Shown: positions 22,182 to 31,448 of the stretch, piece after piece
Numbering within the stretch: position 1 is the stretch's first letter
How the letters are laid out: every line of letters begins with the position of its first letter
Source of the DNA: G020354085 sp964482055
GTDB taxonomy: Bacteria; Pseudomonadota; Gammaproteobacteria; Acidiferrobacterales; Sulfurifustaceae
Length of the DNA: 64,000 nucleotides
Reading direction: 5' to 3'
Assembly: GCA_964482055.1 (NCBI GenBank)
Contig: CAYZVX010000004.1
Coordinates: 9,827 to 73,826 of the forward strand
Notes under the pieces: generated by a model
Seen by the model: only the letters and a program-made list of their open reading frames with translations
Databases searched by the model: none
What the model was told of the DNA's origin: nothing
Position numbers and translations under genes: made by a program

Positions 22182-24395
22182 ATGGTAAGCGTCACCCACA
22201 AGCATTCCGGCCTCGACAGCAAGGACACGGTTGACCTCGATCGCTGGCTCGCGGCGCTCGCCGCCAACCGGCCGCCCGCCGAGCTCGACGTGATCCGCCG
22301 CGCCTGCCAGCTCGCCGAACGCGCGCACGCCGGGCAGAGGCGCATGTCCGGGGAACCGTACGTGCAGCATGTGCTTTCGGTCGCGCAGATCCTGGCGGAA
22401 CTCAAGCTCGATCACGAGGCGATCGCAGCGGCCATCCTGCACGACGTGGCGGAGGATACCGCGATCACGCTTAAGGACATCGAGGCCGAGTTCGGGCCGC
22501 GCATTGCGGCGCTTGTCGATGGCGTGACCAAGATGAAGGTCATTCAGGAGTTCCAGCCCGGCGCCGGCAGCACGCGCAAGGAGCATGCCCAGGCCGAGAG
22601 CCTGCGCAAGATGCTGCTCGCTATGGCCGAGGACGTGCGCGTGGTGTTGATCAAACTCGCCGACCGGCTGCACAACATGCGCACCCTGGCGGCGCTGCCC
22701 GAGGACAAGCAGTTGCGCATTGCGCGCGAGACCATGGATGTGTTCGCGCCGCTCGCCAACCGCCTCGGCATCTGGCAGGTCAAGTGGGAGCTCGAGGACC
22801 TCGCGTTCCGCTACCTGGAACCGGCCGGCTACAAGCGCATCGCGGGCTTCCTCGCCGAGCGGCGCGTGGATCGCGAGGCCTACATCGCCGATTTCGTCGC
22901 GCGCCTCAAGGCCGCGCTCCAGGAAGCGCATGTCGAGGCCGAGGTCACGGGGCGCGCCAAGCACATCTACAGCATCTGGCGCAAGATGAGCCGCAAGGGC
23001 AAGGACTTCGAGCAAATCTTCGACGTGCGCGCCGTGCGCGTGCTCACGCACACGGTGCGCGACTGTTATGCCGCGCTCGGTGTGGTGCACTCGCTGTGGA
23101 GTCACGTGCCCGGGGAGTTCGACGACTACATCGCCACCCCGAAGGAGAACAACTACCGCTCGATCCACACCGCCGTGATCGGGCCGCAGGGCAAGACCGT
23201 GGAGGTGCAGATCCGCACCTTCGACATGCACAGGGAATCCGAGCTCGGCGTGGCGGCGCACTGGCGCTACAAGGAGGGCGCGCGCGGCGACAAGTCCTTC
23301 GACGAGAAGATCGCCTGGTTGCGCACGCTGCTCGAATGGAAGGACGAGGTGGCCGAGGCCTCGGATTTCGTCGAGCAGTTCAAGTCCGAGGTGTTCAGCG
23401 AGCGCGTCTACGTGTTCACGCCGAAGGGCAACATCGTCGATCTGCCGGCCGGCGCCACGCCGCTCGATTTCGCCTATCACATTCACACCGACGTGGGGCA
23501 TCGCTGCCGCGGTGCCAAGGTCAACGGCCACATGGTGCCGCTCACCTACGTGCTCAACACTGGCGATCGCGTCGAGGTGCTGACCGTCAAGGAGGGCGGC
23601 CCGTCGCGCGACTGGCTGAGCCCGCATCTGGGCTATCTCGCGACCTCCAAGGCGCGCCAGAAGGTGCAGGCCTGGTTCAAGCAGCAGAACTACGACGCCA
23701 GTGTCGCGGCCGGGCGCCAGGCGCTCGAGCGCGAGTTCCAGCGTCTCGGGCTATCTGACGTGAACTTCGAGAAGCTCACCAGCCGTTTCGGTTACCCGAA
23801 GGTCGACGACTTCCTCGCCGCGCTCGGGCGCGGCGAGGTCAAGCCCGCGCAGATCATGTCGGCGGTGCAGGAGCTGGTGGAGCCGGCAGCGCGCGCGCAG
23901 CCGGTGCCGATCCCGGCGCGCGCGCCAGCCGCGGGCACGCGCCCGAGCGGCGTCAGCATCCAGGGCGTGGGCAACCTGCTCGCGCGCATGGCGAAGTGCT
24001 GCAATCCGCTGCCGGGCGAGGAGATCGTGGGGTTCATCACGCGCGGGCAGGGCATCACCGTGCACCGGCGCGATTGCCCCAACGCGCTGCGCCACCAGGA
24101 CGAGCACGGCGAACGCCTGATCGAGGTGAGTTGGGGCGAGCAGCCGAGTCAGACCTATCCGGTCGAGATCGAGGTGCTGGCGCACGACCGCGCCGGGTTG
24201 CTGCGCGACATCACCGGGCTGCTGGCCAACGAGAAGGTGAGCGCGACGGCTGTCAACACGTTCACCGACAAGCGCGAGCACGTCGCGCGCATGACCTTCA
24301 CCCTCGAGATCCCGAGCCTCGAAACCCTGAGCCGGCTGTTGGCGCTCATCGATCAGGTGCCGAACGTGCTGAGCGTGCGCCGGCGCACGCAGTAG
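22182..24395 (+). CDS. relA: RelA/SpoT family (p)ppGpp synthetase, RelA-type synthetase with intact HD motif
   Basis: 737 residues. The N-terminal hydrolase domain keeps H63 and the H87-D88...E91-D92 (HDVAEDT) residues that are lost in E. coli RelA. The synthetase domain carries the RelA-type acidic motif E-F-D-D (about residues 311-314) rather than the basic RxKD of SpoT, then NYRSIHTAVIGPQGKTVEVQ and ELGVAAHWRYKEG. TGS (about 405-465), a Cys-containing helical/zinc region (MAKCCNPLPGEEIVG) and a C-terminal ACT domain follow. It makes the stringent-response alarmone; hydrolase activity is possible but not certain. Confidence 0.93.
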   Translation: MVSVTHKHSGLDSKDTVDLDRWLAALAANRPPAELDVIRRACQLAERAHAGQRRMSGEPYVQHVLSVAQILAELKLDHEAIAAAILHDVAEDTAITLKDIEAEFGPRIAALVDGVTKMKVIQEFQPGAGSTRKEHAQAESLRKMLLAMAEDVRVVLIKLADRLHNMRTLAALPEDKQLRIARETMDVFAPLANRLGIWQVKWELEDLAFRYLEPAGYKRIAGFLAERRVDREAYIADFVARLKAALQEAHVEAEVTGRAKHIYSIWRKMSRKGKDFEQIFDVRAVRVLTHTVRDCYAALGVVHSLWSHVPGEFDDYIATPKENNYRSIHTAVIGPQGKTVEVQIRTFDMHRESELGVAAHWRYKEGARGDKSFDEKIAWLRTLLEWKDEVAEASDFVEQFKSEVFSERVYVFTPKGNIVDLPAGATPLDFAYHIHTDVGHRCRGAKVNGHMVPLTYVLNTGDRVEVLTVKEGGPSRDWLSPHLGYLATSKARQKVQAWFKQQNYDASVAAGRQALEREFQRLGLSDVNFEKLTSRFGYPKVDDFLAALGRGEVKPAQIMSAVQELVEPAARAQPVPIPARAPAAGTRPSGVSIQGVGNLLARMAKCCNPLPGEEIVGFITRGQGITVHRRDCPNALRHQDEHGERLIEVSWGEQPSQTYPVEIEVLAHDRAGLLRDITGLLANEKVSATAVNTFTDKREHVARMTFTLEIPSLETLSRLLALIDQVPNVLSVRRRTQ

Positions 24396-24493
24396 GCTTC
24401 GGAAGCAGCCGCGCATGCCGTGCGGCGGGATGCCAGGACGTAGAGCCGCGTTTCGCCGGCGTCTGCGCGTCCCTGCGGTGGGCAGCTCAAGAA

Positions 24494-25045
24494 TTAGAAG
24501 CTGAACACGACGCCGACCTCACTGTAGGTGTCCGAGCACGACACGGTCGCCGGCTGGCCGTTACAGTCGATGAGCTCTTCTTGCACGAGGCCGGCATACG
24601 CCCAGACGTTACGTCCGCTGCGCAAATACAAGCCGCCCCGGTAGCCCCGGGTCTGGTAGTCGTCGAAACCCGAAACGGAGGTATGGCGGTAGAAGGCGCC
24701 GACATAGGGCCTGACGCTCGGGCTCACGCCGAAGGAGTACTCGAGCCACGGCGTGATCTTGGTGAGGTCAGGTTCGAGGCCCTGACGGGTCTCGGCCGAT
24801 AGGCCCGCCCCCAGACCGTTGACCAGCCAGTAACCGATGCCGGCGCCGATCGAGTAGTAGCTCTCGCCGCCGGCCGATCCGAAACCGAGGCTGACCGACA
24901 GGTTGGTCGTGCCCCTCTCGAAGTCGGCGGCATGCGCCGGACCCGGGCACGCGAGCAGGACGACAGCCATGACCGCGCCGGCAACCGATCCGAGCGCGGA
25001 GGCCGGCGCGCAGCCGAACGCCGTTTGTTTCCTTTCGTGTCGCAT
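24494..25045 (-). CDS. Small outer-membrane beta-barrel protein
   Basis: 183 residues with a signal peptide (VMAVVLLACPGPAHA) and alternating amphipathic strands (TTNLSVSLGFGSAGGESYYS; IGYWLVNGLGAGLSAETRQG; SVRPYVGAFYRHTSVS; VWAYAGLVQEE), ending in Phe as expected for an outer-membrane protein. Two Cys near the C-terminus could form a disulfide. The family (OmpX/OmpA-barrel-like) and function are not known. It is downstream of the convergent relA and upstream of proS on the same strand, 54 bp apart. Confidence 0.75.
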   Translation of the reverse strand: MRHERKQTAFGCAPASALGSVAGAVMAVVLLACPGPAHAADFERGTTNLSVSLGFGSAGGESYYSIGAGIGYWLVNGLGAGLSAETRQGLEPDLTKITPWLEYSFGVSPSVRPYVGAFYRHTSVSGFDDYQTRGYRGGLYLRSGRNVWAYAGLVQEELIDCNGQPATVSCSDTYSEVGVVFSF

Positions 25046-25099
25046 GGCTGTGGTTGTCTGCGTAGTCTGCCGCGGCGCCGAGGAGCGGCTGGCCGCATA

Positions 25100-26827
25100 T
25101 CATGCGCCGTTGAGCCGAATCACGCGAAAGAGCTCGGTGCTCACCTGGTCAAGGGCGATGTCGCGCGGCTCCTTGTCGCGCCGGCCCTTGTACTCGGCCA
25201 CGCCGCGCGCGAGCCCCTTGTCGCCCAGCACCAGCCGGTGCGGGATGCCGATCAGATCCATGTCGGCGAACATCACGCCGGGCCGTTCGTTGCGGTCGTC
25301 GAGCAGCACCTCGAAGCCGGCGCCGCTGAGCGCGTGATAAAGGTCATCGGCCGCGGCGCGCACCGCCGGCGACTTGTGATAGCCGATCGGCACGAGCGCG
25401 ATCCCAAACGGCGCGATCGCGTCCGGCCAGTGGATGCCGCGCTCATCGTGGTTCTGCTCGATGGCGGCCGCCACCACGCGCGACACGCCGATGCCGTAGC
25501 AGCCCATCGGCATGACGACGGCGCGGCCGGCCTCATCGAGCACCGTGGCCTGCATCGCCTCGCTATATTTGGTGCCGAGCTGGAAGATGTGCCCGACCTC
25601 GATGCCGCGCCGGATGTCGAGGGTGCCGGGGCAACGCCCGTCGTTGGCGGGGCAGGGATCGCCCGGGACGACGTTGCGGATGTCCGCCACGATCGGTTCC
25701 GGCAGGTCGCGCCCCCAGTTGACGTGGCGCAGGTGCTTGCCGTTCTCGTTGGCGCCGCACACGAAATCCGCGAGCCGCGCCGCCGATTCGTCGGCAATCA
25801 CCGGGATGCTCAAGCCCACTGGCCCGATCGAGCCCGGCTCGCAATGCGCCGCGACCTCGACCTCGCCCGGTGTCACGAGCGCCAGGGGCTTGGCCACCTG
25901 CGGCAGCCGCTCGGCCTTGAGCGGGTTGAGCTCGTGGTCGCCGCGCAGCACGAGCGCCACGACCCCGCCGGTGCCGCGCACGAGCAAAGTCTTGGCCGTC
26001 GTCCGGGGGTCGATCCCGAGGAAGCGGCTCACCTCCTCGATCGTGTGGCTCCCCGGCGTGTCCACGGTCTCGAGCGCCGCCCCGGGCGCCGGGCGCTTAC
26101 CCAAGGGCGGCCATGCGGCGGCCAGCTCCACGTTGGCCGCGTAGTCGCAGGTATTGCAAATGGCGATCGCGTCCTCGCCCGCGTCGGCCAGCACGTGGAA
26201 CTCGTGCGAGCGGCTGCCGCCGATCTGGCCGGTGGCGGCTTCCACCGGCCGGAACTGAAGGCCGATGCGCGTGAAGATGCGCGTGTAGGCGGCGTGCATC
26301 ACATCGTAGGTTTCCCGGAGCGAGGCCTCGTCGACATGAAACGAGTAGGCGTCCTTCATGAGAAACTCGCGCGCGCGCATCACGCCGAAGCGCGGGCGGA
26401 TCTCGTCGCGGAACTTCGTCTGGATCTGGTAGAAGTTCGCCGGCAGCTGCCGGTAGCTCTTGATCTCGCGGCGGATGAGATCGGTGATGACCTCCTCGTG
26501 CGTCGGACCGAAGCAGAAATCGCGCCGGTGCCGGTCCTGCAGGCGCAGCAGCTCCGGTCCGTACTGCTCCCAGCGCCCCGACTCCTGCCACAGCTCCGCC
26601 GGCTGCACGGCGGGCATCAGCACCTCCTGCGCGCCGGCGCGGTTCATCTCCTCGCGCACGATCGCCTCGACCTTGCGCAACACGCGTAAGCCCAGCGGCA
26701 GCCAGGTGTAGATGCCGGCCGCAAGCTTGCGGATCATGCCGGCGCGCAGCATGAGCTGGTGCGAGACGGTCTCGGCCTCGGCCGGGGTCTCGCGGACCGT
26801 GGAAAGCAAGAAACGGGAAACGCGCAT
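25100..26827 (-). CDS. proS: Prolyl-tRNA synthetase (bacterial type, with editing domain)
   Basis: 575 residues. Class II motifs: the N-terminal region with FLLSTVRETPAEAETVSHQL and ASIYTWLPLG-like AGIYTWLPLGLRVLRKVE, motif 2 FRDEIRPRFGVMRAREFLMK, and motif 3 in the C-terminal part (GCYGIGVSRVVAAAIEQNHD). A YbaK-type editing insertion lies between motifs 2 and 3 (about 225-380), and an anticodon-binding domain ends the protein. It charges tRNA-Pro and clears mischarged Ala-tRNA-Pro. Confidence 0.97.
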   Translation of the reverse strand: MRVSRFLLSTVRETPAEAETVSHQLMLRAGMIRKLAAGIYTWLPLGLRVLRKVEAIVREEMNRAGAQEVLMPAVQPAELWQESGRWEQYGPELLRLQDRHRRDFCFGPTHEEVITDLIRREIKSYRQLPANFYQIQTKFRDEIRPRFGVMRAREFLMKDAYSFHVDEASLRETYDVMHAAYTRIFTRIGLQFRPVEAATGQIGGSRSHEFHVLADAGEDAIAICNTCDYAANVELAAAWPPLGKRPAPGAALETVDTPGSHTIEEVSRFLGIDPRTTAKTLLVRGTGGVVALVLRGDHELNPLKAERLPQVAKPLALVTPGEVEVAAHCEPGSIGPVGLSIPVIADESAARLADFVCGANENGKHLRHVNWGRDLPEPIVADIRNVVPGDPCPANDGRCPGTLDIRRGIEVGHIFQLGTKYSEAMQATVLDEAGRAVVMPMGCYGIGVSRVVAAAIEQNHDERGIHWPDAIAPFGIALVPIGYHKSPAVRAAADDLYHALSGAGFEVLLDDRNERPGVMFADMDLIGIPHRLVLGDKGLARGVAEYKGRRDKEPRDIALDQVSTELFRVIRLNGA

Positions 26828-26900
26828 GGCAGCGGCTGGGCGGTATCGACGGGCCGGCAGTATATGTCAGAACCGCGACCCATCAAACGGGCCGCGGTCC

Positions 26901-27022
26901 GGCGTCCTGCGCGGCGGCCGCTCGCGTGCATCCATGCACTTCGCGGCACTTGCGCGTCCTGCGCGGCGGCCGCTCGCGTGCATCCATGCACTTCGCGGCA
27001 CTTGCGCGTCCTGCGCGGCGGC
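26901..27022. repeat. Dispersed palindromic repeat, tandem copies (52-bp period)
   Basis: Two full units and a leading partial one with a 52-bp period. Each unit has GTGCAT-CC-ATGCAC (perfect 6-bp arms), then TTCGCGGCACTTGCGCGTCC and TGCGCGGCGGCCG. It ends at the stop codon of the DUF302 gene. Related single or inverted copies occur at about 6601-6666, 52174-52265 and 57195-57242; the last is inside hypB. Confidence 0.85.
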
Positions 27023-27025
27023 AGG

Positions 27026-27532
27026 CTACTTGATGTTGAGCGCTTCCTTGGCGATGCCGTCGAGCAGGTTGTTCATCTCGGTGAGCGCGGCCTTGTTGGC
27101 GTCTGAGCCGGTCACCGGTGCACGCTGATAGGCCACGTACACGGTCTTGGGATCGGCGGCGGTTGCGTACACCACGATCGCATACGGGCAATAGGCGATG
27201 TTGTGCGGATCGGCCTCCATGGTCTTGCGCGAAACCGCAGCCGAGCAAAACGAGTAGGCCAGGCCGTCATGGTAGATCTTGGTCGTCATGCCGAGGTCCT
27301 TGCCGGTGCGCTCGAGCATGTTGTTGATGAACGAGGTGTGATCGATCACGAGCCCGCGGTTCTTGATGGCATTCTCCGCATCCTCCTTGACGTTCTCGAA
27401 CTTGGCCTCCTTTGAGTAACGCACGACCAGGTTACTGTCGGGTGCCGCCGCGGGCTTGGCGGCTTGTTGCGGCGGCGGCGAGCAGGCCGCGATGGCAGTG
27501 GCCGAGATGAGCATGGCGAGCATTCGTTTCAT
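27026..27532 (-). CDS. DUF302 domain lipoprotein
   Basis: 168 residues from the ATG at 27532. The lipoprotein signal ends SATAIAAC (Cys at 16), then an Ala/Pro linker and a DUF302 domain (NLVVRYSKEAKFENVKEDAE; GLVIDHTSFINNMLERTGKD; IAYCPYAIVVYATAADPKTV; YVAYQRAPVT). DUF302 proteins are common in sulfur and metal oxidisers and have no assigned function. The stop codon abuts the dispersed repeat array. Confidence 0.88.
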   Translation of the reverse strand: MKRMLAMLISATAIAACSPPPQQAAKPAAAPDSNLVVRYSKEAKFENVKEDAENAIKNRGLVIDHTSFINNMLERTGKDLGMTTKIYHDGLAYSFCSAAVSRKTMEADPHNIAYCPYAIVVYATAADPKTVYVAYQRAPVTGSDANKAALTEMNNLLDGIAKEALNIK

Positions 27533-27663
27533 GTTGGTCTCCTTGTATGGCCGTCGCGCGGCCGTGTTGTTTGTGGTTGACGCTCCGTCGTGTTGCCTGC
27601 GTACTGCACTCGATCCTGTCATTTCACCTTGGCGCCTTCAGGCGGCTTTCGACATAAATCGAC

Positions 27664-27692
27664 GCACCCCGCGCGCAGGTCGCGCGGGGTGC
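27664..27692 (-). terminator. Hairpin, probable terminator without a U tract
   Basis: Perfect 12-bp arms GCACCCCGCGCG and CGCGCGGGGTGC around CAGGT. It lies 25 bp downstream of the minus-strand Gly-rich protein gene. The absence of a T run makes termination less certain. Confidence 0.55.
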
Positions 27693-27716
27693 GAAGTTTC
27701 GGCGGCTTCTTCTCAA

Positions 27717-28163
27717 TCAGTAGCGCGGTCCACCGCCGGGACCCATGCCACCCCCGGGGCCCTTGCCTGCACCCGGCCCCATGCCCGCGCCGGGGCCCGG
27801 CCCCGGGCCGCCACCCTTGCCGCGCACCGGGGGCTCATCCGGCAGCGTCACACCCTGCGCCTTGGCGCGTTCCTGCATCTGCTTGTGATGCTCGGCGCGG
27901 ATCTGTTCGCGTTCCTGCTCGGTCTTGGCCGCCTGCATCCTGGCGCGGTACTGGGCGCGTTCCTGCTCGGTCATGAGTTGCGAACCGTAGATCTGATCCT
28001 GCGTGCGCAGCCGGTCCTGGTCGCGCGCCTGGTCTTTCGTCTGCAACTGTGTCGGGTTCTGGGTGCGCAGCTGGTCGCGCGCCTGGTCGGCGCCGATGAC
28101 GAGTGTGGAGCCGCCCGCGAGGGCCGCCCCGAGCATCAGGGAAATGAGCAGTTTGCGTTTCAT
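27717..28163 (-). CDS. Hypothetical secreted protein with Gln/Arg-rich core and Gly/Pro tail
   Basis: 148 residues from the ATG at 28163. A signal peptide (LISLMLGAALAGGSTLVIGA) is followed by a highly charged, coiled-coil-like segment rich in Gln, Asp and Arg with repeated TQ/DQARDQ units, and a low-complexity C-terminus of alternating Gly-Pro-Gly-Met/Ala units ending GPRY. The family was not recognised. It stands alone between the DUF302 and ROK genes, with a hairpin downstream. Confidence 0.65.
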   Translation of the reverse strand: MKRKLLISLMLGAALAGGSTLVIGADQARDQLRTQNPTQLQTKDQARDQDRLRTQDQIYGSQLMTEQERAQYRARMQAAKTEQEREQIRAEHHKQMQERAKAQGVTLPDEPPVRGKGGGPGPGPGAGMGPGAGKGPGGGMGPGGGPRY

Positions 28164-28360
28164 GGCTGTCTCCTTGGTCCATTCGGACACGGTTGGGTTA
28201 ACTCTCCCGGGTTCATCGTTGTTCTTACCGGTAACAACGCTCGGAAGGCACCCCCGTTTATGCGGCATATTGTCGCGTCCGGGCCTCCGCCCGCTTTGAT
28301 CAGAGTCAATGTCCCTGCGGTCTTGACTTGGCGCCCGACCAGGGGTCGCCGGGAAGGGCA

Positions 28361-29260
28361 TCAGCGGGCGGGCGCTGGCCAGAGCTGGGCCGCCCCGCGC
28401 ACGCCCGAGGAGTCGCCGTGCAGGTTCGGGACGATACGCGTGCGCAGCTCGTCGTTGAACACATACCGGGAGATCCGGGCACAACCCTCGGTATAGAGAC
28501 GGGCAACGTTCGACATCCCGCCGCCCAGCACGATGACATGCGGATCGAGGATGTTGATGACGACCGACAGGGCGCGGGCGAAACGATCCAGGTAGCGCTG
28601 CAGCGCCGCCTCCGCCAGCGCGTCGCCCGCCTGCGCGCGCGCGACGATCGCCCGCGTGTCGGCGTCAGCCTCCCCGCCGTTGGCGCGATAGTCGCGCCGC
28701 AAACCGGGTCCGGACAGAAACGTCTCCACACAACCGCGCTTGCCGCAGTAACACGGCGGCCCGCCGGCTTCGAGCACGTTGTGTCCCCACTCGCCCGCGA
28801 TGTGTTGCAGGCCCTCGAGCAGCTCGCCGTGCACGACAATGCCGCCGCCGACGCCGGTTCCCAGGATCACGCCGAACACAACCGCCGCGCCGCGCGCCGC
28901 CCCGTCAAGCGCTTCGGACAGCGCGAAGCAATTGGCGTCGTTGGCGATGCGTACCTCGCGTGAAAGCAGCCGTTCGAGATCCTGCTTGATCGGCTTGCCG
29001 TTGAGGCACACGGTGTTGGAATTCTTGAGGCCGCCGGTGCGCGTGGAGATGGCGCCCGGCGTGCCGATGCCGACCGGGCAGGGCGCGCCGGCGCGCGCCT
29101 CGAGGTCGCGCACGAGCCTCACGGTGTTCTCGAGGATGGCGTCGTAGCCGCCGGCCACCGGCGTGGCGCGGCGCTCGCGATGCGCGATATTGCCGAGCGC
29201 ATCCATCAGGATGCCCTCGGTCTTGGTGCCGCCGAGATCGATGCCGATGCGATGTGTCAT
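28361..29260 (-). CDS. ROK family sugar kinase
   Basis: 299 residues. ATP-binding phosphate-1 loop GIDLGGTKTEGILMD, sugar-binding GIGTPGAIS...NSNTVCLNGKP, catalytic Asp in RIANDANCFALSEA, and the zinc motif CYCGKRGCVETFLSG with GEWGHN. This matches the fructokinase/N-acetylhexosamine-kinase branch of ROK proteins (Mak/NagK-like). The absence of a DNA-binding domain makes it an enzyme, not a repressor. The precise sugar is not determined. Confidence 0.88.
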   Translation of the reverse strand: MTHRIGIDLGGTKTEGILMDALGNIAHRERRATPVAGGYDAILENTVRLVRDLEARAGAPCPVGIGTPGAISTRTGGLKNSNTVCLNGKPIKQDLERLLSREVRIANDANCFALSEALDGAARGAAVVFGVILGTGVGGGIVVHGELLEGLQHIAGEWGHNVLEAGGPPCYCGKRGCVETFLSGPGLRRDYRANGGEADADTRAIVARAQAGDALAEAALQRYLDRFARALSVVINILDPHVIVLGGGMSNVARLYTEGCARISRYVFNDELRTRIVPNLHGDSSGVRGAAQLWPAPAR

Positions 29261-29380
29261 ACCCCGCGCATTCTAACGCACGGGTCGGAACGTGCGGCTC
29301 GCGGCGCGATCGCGTTTCGTCCCGCGCAGGCTTTGAGTACCATGGGCGTCCAGGCGTCGTCGGGAGCGAAGCCCGCGCCC

Positions 29381-30175
29381 ATGCGCATCGCGGCAAGAAT
29401 CGAAAATCGTCGACTGCTCTTGGCGCTGGCGGCGCTCATGGCGGCGTTTCCTGGGTGGCCAGCAGCCGCGCCGGAACGCAAGAGCGAACCGGCAGCCGAT
29501 GCCATCATCAAGGCGGCGATCGACTACTGGCGTGATGTGTCGTCGTATTCGGTTGCGGACATGATCATCCATCGGCCGGACTGGGAGCGCCGGATGACCA
29601 TCCGGGTGTGGACGCGCGGTCAGAAGGAGTCGCTGGTGCGCGTGATCGCGCCGCCCAAGGATGCCGGCAACGCCACGCTGCTCCTCGGTGACGACATGTG
29701 GAGCTACACCCCCAAGATCAACCGCGTGATCAAGATTCCCTCCAGCATGATGCAGCAGAGCTGGATGGGATCGGACTTCTCCAACAATGACCTCGCCAAG
29801 GCCGACGACCTGATCGAGCATTACGCGCACCGGCTGCTCGCCACCGAGTCGCACCAGGGCCGCAAGGTTTGGGTCATCGAATCGACGCCGAAGGAAACCG
29901 CACCCGTCGTGTGGGGGCGGGAGGTGGTGAAGGTACGCGAGGACTACAACGTGATCGAGCACGCCTTCTTCGACCAGACCGGTGTCCTGGTGAAGCGGCT
30001 TACCACGCTCGAGCTGCGCGAGACGGGCGGCAAGCTCATCGCCACGCGCCAGCGCATGCAGAAGGTCGACAAGCCCGAGGAGTGGACCGAGATCGTGGTC
30101 AAGGAGGCGAGGTTCGGGCTGAACCTGCCAGCCAGCGTTTTCACCATCGCCAACCTGAGCCACCCGCGGGAGTGA
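29381..30175 (+). CDS. LolA-like outer-membrane lipoprotein-sorting protein
   Basis: 264 residues from the ATG at 29381; the ATG at 29342 would add 13 residues. A signal peptide (LLLALAALMAAFPGWPAAA) precedes a LolA-like fold: DYWRDVSSYSVADMIIHRPD, LVRVIAPPKDAGNATLLLGD, the family motif MWSYTPKINRVIKIPSSMMQ and SWMGSDFSNNDLAK. Such proteins are encoded with MacB/FtsX or RND-type exporters. The two permease genes and the ATPase gene follow directly, which supports one transport system; the cargo is unknown. Confidence 0.88.
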   Translation: MRIAARIENRRLLLALAALMAAFPGWPAAAPERKSEPAADAIIKAAIDYWRDVSSYSVADMIIHRPDWERRMTIRVWTRGQKESLVRVIAPPKDAGNATLLLGDDMWSYTPKINRVIKIPSSMMQQSWMGSDFSNNDLAKADDLIEHYAHRLLATESHQGRKVWVIESTPKETAPVVWGREVVKVREDYNVIEHAFFDQTGVLVKRLTTLELRETGGKLIATRQRMQKVDKPEEWTEIVVKEARFGLNLPASVFTIANLSHPRE

Positions 30176-30218
30176 CGGTGCCGATGGTGCGTGCTGGTCG
30201 CGCGGCAATGACGCCAGG

Positions 30219-31448
30219 ATGCCAGCCGTGATTCGGCTCGCCTGGCGCAACCTGTGGCGGCACAAGCGCCGCACCTGGCTTACCGCCTCGGCCATCGCCT
30301 TTTCGGCGATGCTGCTCGTGTTCATGATCACGCTGCAGCTCGGCGCCTACGACATGATGATCGACACCACCGTGCGCGTGTTCCACGGCCACCTGCAGGT
30401 GCAGCGCGCTGGCTACCTCGACAAGCCGCAGATGCGCGCCACGGTCCCGGATGCGGCGGCGCTCGCCGAGCGGCTGCGGCGGGCCACCGCCCTGCAGGCG
30501 ATCGCGGTGCGCGCCCAGGGTTTCGCGCTCGCCGCCAGCCGCGACCGCACCTACGGTGTGCCGGTGCTCGGGGTGCAGCCCGCCTACGAGCCTAAGGTGT
30601 CGACCCTGCCGCACCTGGTAAAACGCGGACGCTATCTCGCCGCCGACGACGCCCAGGAGCTGGTGCTGGGCGCGGCGCTCGCGCGCAACCTCAGGGTCAC
30701 GGTTGGCGATGAGCTGACGCTGCTCGGCAGCGGCAAGGACGGCTCGGTCGCCGCCACGGTGCTGCCGGTGGTGGGGATCTTCGACAGCGGCAATCCCGAG
30801 CTCGACCGCAACCTGGTGCAGATGCCGCTCGCCACCTTCCAGGACGTCTTCAGCATGGGCGAGGAGGCGCATGCCATCGTCGTGTCCGGCGAGAGTGTGG
30901 AGGCGATCCCGCGGACCAAGGCCGCGGTTGCCGCCGAGCTCGCGGGATCTCCACAGCTCGTGGTGCTCGACTGGGAGGAGCTCATGCCCGGTGTGAAGCA
31001 GCTCATCCAGACCGACATGGTGCAGAACTGGATTACCTATCTGGCGCTCATCTTGATCGTCACGCTGAGCATCATGAACACCTTCCTCATGAGCGTGCTC
31101 GAGCGCACCCGCGAGTTCGGCATCATGCTCGCGCTCGGCGCCACACCGATGCGCCTCGGCCTCGTCATCATGCTCGAATCGGCGCTGCTCACCCTGATCG
31201 GGCTCGTGATTGGCATCGCGCTCGGTGGCGCCGTGGCCGTGTACTTCCACTTCACAGGCTTCACTTTTCCGGGCATGCAGGAGATCTACGCGCAATTCGG
31301 TCTGCCCGGCGTGATCACCCCGCAGATCTCCTTTACGACCTTCACGCTCGGCCCGGCCGTGATCCTCGTCTTCACGCTGCTCGCGGCGCTCTATCCGGCG
31401 CTGCGCATCCGCAAGCTTGAGCCGGTAGAGGCAATCCATGCGCTGTGA
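30219..31448 (+). CDS. FtsX/LolC-type ABC transporter permease, first of a pair
   Basis: 409 residues. One N-terminal membrane helix (after LAWRNLWRHKRRT), a large periplasmic domain (about 45-270) and three C-terminal helices with the FtsX signature SVLERTREFGIMLALGATP. This is the topology of type VII (MacB/LolCE) exporters, which move substrates in the periplasm by mechanotransmission. It overlaps the second permease gene by 11 bp. Its first 38 nt of the conserved region are identical to those of the second permease. Confidence 0.9.
   Translation: MPAVIRLAWRNLWRHKRRTWLTASAIAFSAMLLVFMITLQLGAYDMMIDTTVRVFHGHLQVQRAGYLDKPQMRATVPDAAALAERLRRATALQAIAVRAQGFALAASRDRTYGVPVLGVQPAYEPKVSTLPHLVKRGRYLAADDAQELVLGAALARNLRVTVGDELTLLGSGKDGSVAATVLPVVGIFDSGNPELDRNLVQMPLATFQDVFSMGEEAHAIVVSGESVEAIPRTKAAVAAELAGSPQLVVLDWEELMPGVKQLIQTDMVQNWITYLALILIVTLSIMNTFLMSVLERTREFGIMLALGATPMRLGLVIMLESALLTLIGLVIGIALGGAVAVYFHFTGFTFPGMQEIYAQFGLPGVITPQISFTTFTLGPAVILVFTLLAALYPALRIRKLEPVEAIHAL

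Noticed and set aside
22173..23627. 484-codon minus-strand frame
   Set aside because: Antisense shadow of relA; composition (His/Arg/Asp-rich) is typical of the complement of GC-rich genes.
24932..26689. 585-codon plus-strand frame
   Set aside because: Antisense shadow of proS with no recognisable domain.
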